Positions 5,114 to 10,267 of a stretch of DNA of 10,267 bases are shown here, piece by piece. The translations under genes and the position numbers were made by a program. Below the pieces are notes generated by a model. The model saw only the letters and a program-made list of their open reading frames with translations, did no database searches and was not told the origin of the DNA. This DNA comes from Brachybacterium sp. UMB0905. GTDB lineage: Bacteria > Actinomycetota > Actinomycetes > Actinomycetales > Dermabacteraceae. The stretch spans positions 1 to 10,267 of the forward strand of contig NZ_PNHL01000028.1 in NCBI RefSeq assembly GCF_002871795.1, given 5' to 3'. The first letter of the stretch is position 1; each line of letters opens with the position of its first letter.

Positions 5114-5599
5114 TCAGCTGTCCAGGTCGTCGATCTCCGGGCCCAGACGCTCCTCGAGGCTGTGGAAGAACGCGATCACGGTGCTGAGCCCGCACTTGAT
5201 CGCCCCCTCGATCTGCGCATCCAGCACCCCGGCGCGGAAATCGGAGACCAGCTCCCCGTACACGCCCAGCAGTCCTTCGGACTCGCGGCGCACATAGACC
5301 TTGGGCCAGATGCGGTTCATGTTCCACTCATTGCAGAGCTTGACCATCTCGACCTTGCGGGAGATGTCCACCGAGTGGCTCCAGCGCCCGCGGGTCTGCA
5401 GCACCCCGTGATCCTCTCCGGCGATCGCGAAGTGGAATCGGTAGTCGTCGAACCGGGCGCGCAGCACGTCCTCATGCTCCTCGTCCTCGACGAAGCAGTA
5501 GCCCAGGCGCGACAGCGCCTGCTCGACACGCTCCAGGGACAGGGGGGCCAGACCATCGGCCGAGTCCATGCGGCGCTGGGACTCGTTCGGTGCAGTCAC
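5114..5599 (-). CDS. YbjN-domain protein (T3SS-chaperone-like fold)
   Basis: A 161-residue soluble acidic protein. The central part, including FHFAIAGEDHGVLQTRGRW (55-73), MVKLCNEWNMNRIWPKVYV (85-103) and the closing helix GAIKCGLSTVIAFFHSLEE (132-150), matches the YbjN family common in actinobacteria, which has a type-III-chaperone-like fold. Its function is unknown; in other bacteria YbjN affects stress and motility traits. I chose GTG 5597-5599 because GAGG stands six bases upstream and the resulting start VTAPNESQRRM looks like actinobacterial relatives. ATG 5569 lacks any ribosome-binding site. ATG 5659, with AAGGAG 11 bases upstream, would add 20 basic residues and remains possible. It is divergent from miaA. 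Confidence 0.78.
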   Translation of the reverse strand: MTAPNESQRRMDSADGLAPLSLERVEQALSRLGYCFVEDEEHEDVLRARFDDYRFHFAIAGEDHGVLQTRGRWSHSVDISRKVEMVKLCNEWNMNRIWPKVYVRRESEGLLGVYGELVSDFRAGVLDAQIEGAIKCGLSTVIAFFHSLEERLGPEIDDLDS

Positions 5600-5774
5600 T
5601 TCCAACCTCGCGGGTGACGTAGGGGCGGCCCGGGACAGGCCCCGTCGGCCGCGGAACATCGGACACCTTACTCCTTCACCCCTGGCATCACCTGAGCACC
5701 AGGGGTGATCCCGCTGACCCTCCCACCCCGCGCCGACGGGCGGGCGTCCGTCGGCCCCGACTACAGTCAATCCC
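5600..5774. promoter_or_regulatory. Divergent YbjN/miaA control region with two palindromes
   Basis: Two perfect inverted repeats lie here. TCACCCCTGG (5676-5685) pairs with CCAGGGGTGA (5699-5708) around 13 bases. GCCGACGG (5732-5739) pairs with CCGTCGGC (5748-5755) around 8 bases, and CCGTCGGCC occurs again at 5642-5650. The second palindrome covers the expected -35 and spacer of the miaA promoter. Either could be an operator; neither is followed by a T tract, so terminators are less likely. Confidence 0.45.
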
Positions 5775-5775
5775 A
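5762..5775 (+). promoter_or_regulatory. miaA: Candidate leaderless promoter of miaA (-10 TACAGT)
   Basis: TACAGT at 5762-5767 fits the actinobacterial -10 consensus TANNNT, and the miaA ATG follows after seven bases, so transcription would begin at or next to the start codon. No ribosome-binding site precedes the ATG (GTCAATCCC), which supports a leaderless message. The -35 is not recognisable. Confidence 0.5.
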
Positions 5776-6818
5776 TGCCCACCAGCCCGGAAGCCGCCAG
5801 CCCGGACGCCTGCCCGCCCGCGGCCCCAGCGCCCCCGGCGCCCGAGCGCCCGCAGCGCCCCGAGCCCCCCGAGCGCCCGCAGCACCCCGTGCCGCCGCTG
5901 CTCGCCGTGGTGGGCGCGACCGCCACCGGAAAATCCGAGCTCGGCATCTCCCTCGCCCAAGCGCTGGACGGGGAGATCATCAACGCCGATGCGCTCCAGC
6001 TCTACCGCGGCATGGATATCGGCACCGCCAAGGTCACCCCTGCCGAGCGCGCTGACATCCCGCACCACCTGCTGGATGTCCTGGACGTCACCGACGAGGC
6101 CAGCGTCTCCGCCTACCAGCAGCAGGCCCGCGCCGCGATCGCCGCCATCCGCTCCCGCGGCCGCACCCCCATCCTCGTCGGCGGATCCGGGCTCTACCTG
6201 CGCGCCGTCCTCGATGACATCGCCTTCCCGCCCACCGACCCCGCGGTGCGAGAGCGCTATGAGCAGCGCATCGCTACCGAGGGCACCGCTGCGCTGCACG
6301 CCGAGCTCGCCGTGCGCGACCCGGAGGCTGCGCGCACCATTGGCCCCGGCGATGCCCGCCGCATCGTGCGCGCTCTCGAGGTCGGAGAGCTGACCGGCCA
6401 GCCCTTCGCCGCCTTCCTGCCGCGCCCGCGCTACCTCGACCCGACCACCATCCAGATCGGCGTCCATCGGCCCCGCCCGATCCTCCACGAGCGCATCAGC
6501 CGTCGCGTGCACCGCATGGTCGAGCAGGGGCTGCTCGAGGAGATCCGCTCCCTGCGGGCGGCCGGCTTGGACCAGGGCCTCACCGCCCGCCGCGCGATCG
6601 GCTACGAACAGGGCCTCGCGGTGCTGGATGGGACGCTGGGCTGTGCCGAGGCGATCGAGGCCACGATCGTGGGCACCCGGCGCCTGGTGCGCAAACAGGA
6701 CACCTGGTTCCGCCGCGACGAGCGGGTGCGCTGGCTGGATGCCGGATCCGCCGATGCGCGCGAGCTCACCGCCCAGGCGCTCGCGCTGCTGCCCGGCACG
6801 CCAGCTGAGCAGTCGTAG
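5775..6818 (+). CDS. miaA: tRNA dimethylallyltransferase MiaA
   Basis: MiaA transfers a dimethylallyl group to N6 of A37 in tRNAs that read UNN codons, the first step of ms2i6A synthesis in the cytoplasm. The P-loop GATATGKS is at residues 47-54, the tRNA/substrate segment DALQLYRGMDIGTAKV at 72-87, PHHLLDV at 96-102 and VGGSGLYLRA at 135-144; the C-terminal part holds RRAIGYEQ and the family's KQDTWFRRD. The total of 347 residues is longer than the usual 300-315 because of a 40-residue, proline- and alanine-rich N-terminal extension before the first beta strand. I keep ATG 5775 because a -10-like TACAGT sits seven bases upstream, and no good start with a ribosome-binding site lies nearer the P-loop. 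dapF begins nine bases after the stop, so the two are probably co-transcribed. Confidence 0.95.
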   Translation: MPTSPEAASPDACPPAAPAPPAPERPQRPEPPERPQHPVPPLLAVVGATATGKSELGISLAQALDGEIINADALQLYRGMDIGTAKVTPAERADIPHHLLDVLDVTDEASVSAYQQQARAAIAAIRSRGRTPILVGGSGLYLRAVLDDIAFPPTDPAVRERYEQRIATEGTAALHAELAVRDPEAARTIGPGDARRIVRALEVGELTGQPFAAFLPRPRYLDPTTIQIGVHRPRPILHERISRRVHRMVEQGLLEEIRSLRAAGLDQGLTARRAIGYEQGLAVLDGTLGCAEAIEATIVGTRRLVRKQDTWFRRDERVRWLDAGSADARELTAQALALLPGTPAEQS

Positions 6819-6827
6819 GCTCGGGGC

Positions 6828-7676
6828 ATGTCTGCGCCCCTCGCCTTCACCATCGGCCACGGCACCGAGAACGACTTCGTGATCCTCGATGATCCCGACG
6901 GCACCCTGGACCTCGACGCCGCCACCGTCGCGGCCCTCGCCGACCGTCGCGCCGGCATCGGCGGGGACGGAGTGATCCGCGCAGTGCGCACCCGCGCCGC
7001 CGGGATCGACGCCCCGACGGGCGCCCCTGAATGGTTCATGGACTACCGCAACGCCGACGGCTCGATCGCCGAGATGTGCGGCAACGGCGTGCGGGTCCTC
7101 GCCGCCCACCTGCGCCGCCACGGCCATGTCACCGCGGACGAGTTCGCCCTCCACACCCGCGCCGGTACCCGCACGGTGCAGATCATCGCCGTCCCCGAGC
7201 AGGTGGGAGGCGAGTGGAGCGTGCGCGTGGGCATGGGCACCAGCCGCGCCGCGCAGAACGGACGCACTGTGCAGATTGCCGGGCAGCGCCTCGCCGTCAC
7301 CGATGTGGACATGGGCAACCCCCATGCCGTCGCCTTCCTCCCAGCCGATGTGGAGCTGGCGGACCTCGACCTCGCCGAGCGCCCGGCCCTGGACCCCGAC
7401 CCGGAGGCCGGAGCGAACATCGAGCTCGTCTCCCAGCGCGGAGACCACCATGTGGCGATGCGTGTTCACGAGCGCGGTGTGGGAGAGACCCGCTCCTGCG
7501 GCACTGGCGTCGCCGCCGTCGCGGTTGCCGCCGCGCAGCGCGCCGAGGACACGACGGGCGCGCCCTGGACGGTGGATGTCCCCGGCGGGCGGCTCCAGGT
7601 TGGCTGGGCCGAGGACGGCGAGGTGCTGCTGACCGGCCCCGCCCGCCTCGTGGCCGACGGGACACTGCTCGCCTGA
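6828..7676 (+). CDS. dapF: Diaminopimelate epimerase DapF
   Basis: DapF interconverts LL- and meso-diaminopimelate, the last shared step toward lysine and the meso-DAP cross-link of many cell walls. The 282 residues match family size. The two catalytic cysteines are present in their motifs: Cys84 in MCGNGVR and Cys224 in SCGTGVAA. N-terminal FTIGHGTENDFVIL (7-20) and GNPHAVAF (163-170) are typical substrate-binding segments. The ATG lies ten bases after the last base of the miaA stop; GGGG is too close to serve well as a ribosome-binding site, and TAGGCT (6816-6821), overlapping the miaA stop, stands six bases before the ATG as a possible -10 of a leaderless transcript. Translational coupling to miaA is the other explanation. 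The pairing miaA-dapF is common in actinobacteria. Confidence 0.95.
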   Translation: MSAPLAFTIGHGTENDFVILDDPDGTLDLDAATVAALADRRAGIGGDGVIRAVRTRAAGIDAPTGAPEWFMDYRNADGSIAEMCGNGVRVLAAHLRRHGHVTADEFALHTRAGTRTVQIIAVPEQVGGEWSVRVGMGTSRAAQNGRTVQIAGQRLAVTDVDMGNPHAVAFLPADVELADLDLAERPALDPDPEAGANIELVSQRGDHHVAMRVHERGVGETRSCGTGVAAVAVAAAQRAEDTTGAPWTVDVPGGRLQVGWAEDGEVLLTGPARLVADGTLLA

Positions 7677-7728
7677 CGCAGCGCGGAGCCGGAGGAGCCT
7701 CGGGCCAGGCTTTATGCCTTAGGTGGCC
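7677..7728. terminator. Possible bidirectional terminator between dapF and the methyltransferase
   Basis: In the gap between the convergent genes, GGCCA (7703-7707) pairs with TGGCC (7724-7728), and inside it AGGC (7707-7710) can pair with GCCT (7716-7719) around TTTAT. The structure overlaps the methyltransferase stop codon. There is no T tract on either strand, so the call rests on symmetry and position only. Confidence 0.3.
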
Positions 7729-8330
7729 GGGCCTACTTCGAGCACCCGGAATCCTTTGGCGCTCGCCCGCTTGCTGACCTCCCGCTCGGGCAGCTGCTCG
7801 CCGAGCCACCGCGCGAGCGGATCCGCCCCCAGATTCTTGCCCACCACGAGCGCCGCGGTGCCCGTCGGCGCCAGACGCGCCATCCAGTGCAGCAGCAGCG
7901 CATGCAGCGCCGACTTGCCGATCCGGATCGGCGGGTTCGACCAGATCGCATCGAAGGCGATCTCGTCGGGCACCTCCTCGGGGGCGCACACCCGCACGGC
8001 CACCCCGGCACGCCGCGCATTCTCCGCTGTCAGCTCGCGGGCTCGCTCACTGACATCCACCGCCCACACCTCGGCGTCCGGATGCTCAAGCGCAGCGGTC
8101 AGCGCGATCGGCCCCCAACCGCAGCCCAGATCCAGGATCCGCCCGTGCGGCGGCGGCAGTGTGATCTCATCCAGCCGATCCAGCAGCACCGCCGTCGCCT
8201 TGTCCAGACCCCGGCCGCTGAACACCGACGCGCTCGAGACGAGTTCCAGCTCCCGCCCGGCCAGACGCACTCGCAGCGGGAGACGCCGGTCATCGGTCCC
8301 GGGGGAGGGGGTGAAGTAATGCTCAGCCAC
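7719..8330 (-). CDS. Class I SAM-dependent methyltransferase, RsmC-like small-subunit rRNA type
   Basis: A 203-residue methyltransferase of the RsmC/MTS group. SVFSGRGLDKATAVLL (35-50) is the family's substrate-side motif, DLGCGWG (67-73) the SAM-binding motif I, VDVSE (91-95) holds the acidic residue for the SAM ribose, and SNPPIR (131-136) is the N-P-P motif of enzymes that methylate exocyclic amino groups. RsmC makes m2G1207 in 16S rRNA in E. coli; this protein has only the C-terminal catalytic half of that enzyme, as usual for actinobacterial members, so the exact nucleotide is not certain. The start is GTG 8328-8330, with TATCCT on the coding strand six bases upstream and no ribosome-binding site, consistent with leaderless expression. 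It converges on dapF and is divergent from hflX. Confidence 0.88.
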   Translation of the reverse strand: MAEHYFTPSPGTDDRRLPLRVRLAGRELELVSSASVFSGRGLDKATAVLLDRLDEITLPPPHGRILDLGCGWGPIALTAALEHPDAEVWAVDVSERARELTAENARRAGVAVRVCAPEEVPDEIAFDAIWSNPPIRIGKSALHALLLHWMARLAPTGTAALVVGKNLGADPLARWLGEQLPEREVSKRASAKGFRVLEVGPAT

Positions 8331-8342
8331 CGCGCCAGGATA
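8328..8342 (-). promoter_or_regulatory. Candidate leaderless promoter of the methyltransferase gene
   Basis: On the reverse strand TATCCT (8342 to 8337) is followed by six bases and then the GTG start, the spacing expected when transcription begins at the start codon. CCCGAC, 16 bases further upstream, could act as a weak -35. No ribosome-binding site is present. Confidence 0.5.
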
Positions 8343-8524
8343 CGGAGCGCACGGCAGCGTCGGGACCCGGATAGGCGGGAGGGGAGGTCTGCACCGCGGG
8401 AGACGCCGCCGTCCCCGCTGTGCCCTGCGCGAAAATCCCTCGACCCGCGAATGCGCCCGTGGGATCCTGGTGCGACCGTCCGCGCCGACCGGCGCCGACC
8501 CCCAACCCGAGGAGCTCCCAGATC
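8331..8524. other. Divergent spacer upstream of hflX
   Basis: This spacer contains the methyltransferase promoter and the hflX leader. Two imperfect tandem decamers, CGCGCCGACC (8481-8490) and GGCGCCGACC (8491-8500), precede the hflX ribosome-binding site GAGGAG (8509-8514). No hflX promoter can be picked with confidence. Confidence 0.35.
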
Positions 8525-10054
8525 GTGCCCATCGCCTTCCACCCCGACCCCACCCCCGACACCGACGTCGCGGAGACCGGCACGGGATCAGGCGCGAGCA
8601 CGACGGAGCAGCCCTCCCGCGACCCGCTCACCGCACGGATCCTCGCGCGCGGCGATGCCTCCGTCTCCGCGGTGACCTACTCCTCCCAGACCGACGGCGA
8701 GCAGCTGGACCTCGCCGACCGGCAGGCCCTGCGTCGCGTCGCGGGACTGTCCACCGAGCTCGAGGACGTCACCGAGGTCGAGTACCGCCAGCTGCGCCTG
8801 GAGAAGGTCGTGCTCGCAGGCCTGTACACCTCCGGCAACGCCGAGGAGGCGGAAGTGAGCCTGCGGGAGCTCGCTGCGCTCGCCGAGACCGCCGGCTCCC
8901 AGGTGCTCGACGGTGTGCTGCAGCGCCGCGCCCACCCCGATCCCGCCACCTTCCTCGGCAAGGGCAAAGCCGCTGAACTGGCCGACATCGTCGCCGCCTG
9001 CGGAGCAGACACCGTCGTGGCCGATGGCGAGCTGGGCCCCGGCCAGCGCCGCGCCCTCGAGGACATCGTCAAGGTCAAGGTCATCGACCGCACCGCCCTG
9101 ATCCTGGACATCTTCGCCCAGCACGCCAAGTCCCGTGAGGGCAAGGCGCAGGTGGAGCTCGCCCAGCTCGAATACCTCCTGCCGCGCCTGCGCGGCTGGG
9201 GCGAGTCGATGTCCCGGCAGGCCGGTGGCCGCATCGCCGCCGGCGGCGCGGGGATGGGCTCACGCGGCCCCGGTGAGACGAAGATCGAGCTGGACCGTCG
9301 GCGCATCCGTGACCGCATGGCCAAGCTGCGCCGCGAGATCAAGGCCATGACTCCCGGCCGCGCCACCCAGCGTGCCGAGCGCACCCGCCACCAGGTGCCG
9401 TCGGTCGCGATCGCCGGGTACACCAACGCCGGGAAGTCCTCCCTGCTGAACCGCCTCACGGGCGCCGGGGTGCTGGTGGAGAACGCCCTGTTCGCCACCC
9501 TGGATCCGACGGTCCGCCGCTCCGTCACCCCCGACGGGCGGGAGTTCACCTACGCCGATACCGTCGGCTTCGTCCGCCACCTGCCCACCCAGCTGGTGGA
9601 GGCTTTCCGCTCCACCCTCGAAGAGGTAGGGGACGCCGACCTGCTGCTGCACGTCGTGGACGCCTCTCACCCCGACCCCGAGGGGCAGATCACCGCGGTG
9701 CGCACGGTGCTCGGCGAGATCGACGGCTTCGACGTGCCGGAGATCATCGTCCTGAACAAGGCGGATATCGCCGCGCCGGAGACGATCGCGCGCCTGCGCA
9801 GCCAGGTGGGGGATTCCGCCGTCGTCTCCGCCCGCACCGGCGAGGGCATCGAGGAGCTGCGCGCACTGATCGCCGAGCGCCTGCCGCGGCCCGCCGTGGA
9901 GGTGGACCTGGTGGTGCCCTACTCGCGGGGGGATCTCGTCTCGCGTGCGCACACCACCGGCGAAGTGCTGGTCGAGGAGCACCTCATGGAAGGCACGCGC
10001 CTGCACGCCCGGGTCGACGAGGCCCTTGCCGCCGAGCTGCACGAAAGCGCCTGA
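8525..10054 (+). CDS. hflX: GTPase HflX, ribosome-splitting/rescue factor
   Basis: HflX binds the 50S subunit and in other bacteria splits stalled or hibernating ribosomes under stress. The protein is 509 residues from GTG 8525, chosen because GAGGAG (8509-8514) stands ten bases upstream; an in-frame ATG at 8420 has no such site and adds only low-complexity Pro/Arg residues. Residues about 90-290 form the N-terminal HflX domain with FLGKGKAAEL (143-152) and the glycine-rich GGAGMGSRGPGE (240-251). The GTPase domain follows: G1 GYTNAGKS (298-305), G2 threonine in ATLDPT (324-329), G3 DTVGF (345-349), G4 NKAD (411-414) and G5 SAR (435-437). The first 80 residues are a poorly conserved acidic extension, as in other actinobacteria. 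It is divergently transcribed from the methyltransferase. Confidence 0.95.
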   Translation: MPIAFHPDPTPDTDVAETGTGSGASTTEQPSRDPLTARILARGDASVSAVTYSSQTDGEQLDLADRQALRRVAGLSTELEDVTEVEYRQLRLEKVVLAGLYTSGNAEEAEVSLRELAALAETAGSQVLDGVLQRRAHPDPATFLGKGKAAELADIVAACGADTVVADGELGPGQRRALEDIVKVKVIDRTALILDIFAQHAKSREGKAQVELAQLEYLLPRLRGWGESMSRQAGGRIAAGGAGMGSRGPGETKIELDRRRIRDRMAKLRREIKAMTPGRATQRAERTRHQVPSVAIAGYTNAGKSSLLNRLTGAGVLVENALFATLDPTVRRSVTPDGREFTYADTVGFVRHLPTQLVEAFRSTLEEVGDADLLLHVVDASHPDPEGQITAVRTVLGEIDGFDVPEIIVLNKADIAAPETIARLRSQVGDSAVVSARTGEGIEELRALIAERLPRPAVEVDLVVPYSRGDLVSRAHTTGEVLVEEHLMEGTRLHARVDEALAAELHESA

Positions 10055-10201
10055 GGCTGCGTCACACCCCGTACGTTTCGCACTGTTCCTGGCATGTTCC
10101 GCACGCGGGTGGCGGGAAAAGTGCGAAGCGCGGGGGCCAGGGCAGGCACTGCGGGGCCGGGGCGGGCGCCGAGGGGCAGAGCAGGCGCCGCAGGGTCGGG
10201 C
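10055..10201. other. GC-rich non-coding stretch between hflX and the IS5-type end
   Basis: After the inverted repeat the sequence is purine-rich and GC-rich with loosely repeated GGGGC and GGCGCCG elements. No gene, tRNA or clear regulatory site is seen. Confidence 0.4.
10074..10130 (+). terminator. Long-stem inverted repeat after hflX, possible terminator
   Basis: CGTTTCGCACT (10074-10084) pairs with AGTGCGAAGCG (10120-10130) over 11 positions, ten Watson-Crick and one G-U in RNA, around a 35-base loop. It begins 20 bases after the hflX stop and no T tract follows, so it may be a factor-assisted terminator or 3' end structure. Confidence 0.35.
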
Positions 10202-10267
10202 CTAGGGCGTGTCTCCTAACCGTTTCTGCCAGAGGGTGATGGCTCGCAGGACTGCTCCGCCGCGGTA
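10202..10267 (-). CDS. IS5-family transposase, C-terminal end (5' part outside window)
   Basis: Reading the reverse strand from the window edge gives YRGGAVLRAITLWQKRLGDTP and a TAG stop at 10204-10202. Short C-termini of the form tyrosine-x-(A/G)-G-x-x-L-x-x-x-x-x-W are typical of actinobacterial IS5/IS427-type transposases. Only 21 residues are visible, so the family call is tentative. The stop codon lies exactly in the CTAG at the element border. Confidence 0.5.
   Translation of the reverse strand, partial: YRGGAVLRAITLWQKRLGDTP
10205..10267 (-). mobile_element. IS5/IS427-type element, one end
   Basis: GGCGTGTCTCCTAA (10206-10219) next to CTAG fits the end sequence and target preference of IS427-like members of the IS5 family, which insert at CTAG-like sites. 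The rest of the element lies beyond the right edge. Confidence 0.45.

Noticed and set aside
5688..7469. 593-codon reverse frame opposite miaA and dapF
   Set aside because: Its length reflects high GC with few stops. The forward strand encodes MiaA and DapF with intact motifs, and the reverse product is low-complexity Gly/Ala/Arg.
8276..8408. 13-bp direct repeat GCGGGAGACGCCG at 8276-8288 and 8396-8408
   Set aside because: One copy is inside the methyltransferase gene and one outside; in 10 kb of GC-rich DNA a chance match of this length is plausible.
8587..9549. Long reverse frames opposite hflX
   Set aside because: They mirror the HflX codons and show no domain; hflX is certain.

Overview
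The window looks like chromosomal DNA of a high-GC actinobacterium, probably Micrococcales. The signs are the very high G+C, the housekeeping order miaA-dapF-(RsmC-like methyltransferase, opposite strand)-hflX, GTG starts, candidate leaderless starts, and actinobacterial IS3, ISL3 and IS5 types. A Brachybacterium/Dermabacteraceae origin is my guess from general familiarity and cannot be proven here.

The window falls into two halves. Positions 1 to about 5010 are accessory DNA. From the left: the 3' part of an IS3-family element (1-442) sits inside the 5' part of an ISL3-family element (443-848, reverse). That element in turn sits just inside the right end of a second, near-identical IS3 element (849-890). 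Next comes an isolated right end (892-916) of a different IS3-type element, here called IS-A, and then the first 60 codons of a MobF (TrwC/TraA) conjugative relaxase cut off at that end (917-1096, reverse). A cargo module follows: an AraC-family regulator (reverse), divergent from an NmrA-type NAD(P)-binding oxidoreductase and a four-helix DUF1772 membrane protein. A complete copy of IS-A (3694-5010, orfA/orfB) closes the region, so two same-direction IS-A ends bracket the relaxase stub and the cargo, as in a decayed composite transposon.

Positions about 5100 to 10204 are core genome: a YbjN-type protein (reverse); divergent from it miaA (tRNA dimethylallyltransferase) and dapF (diaminopimelate epimerase) in a tight pair; a convergent small methyltransferase; and divergent from that hflX (ribosome-associated GTPase). 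At the far right, hflX is followed by the end of an IS5-type element (10202-10267, reverse) abutting a CTAG site, so the core block is flanked by mobile DNA on both sides.

No clearly new multi-gene system is visible. The points most worth a second look are the nested IS architecture, the relaxase stub, a 24-base hairpin insertion that keeps the IS-A transposase in frame, the exact tandem duplication of the IS-A right end, an inverted repeat that could hide the ISL3 transposase start, and palindromes in the two divergent promoter regions.
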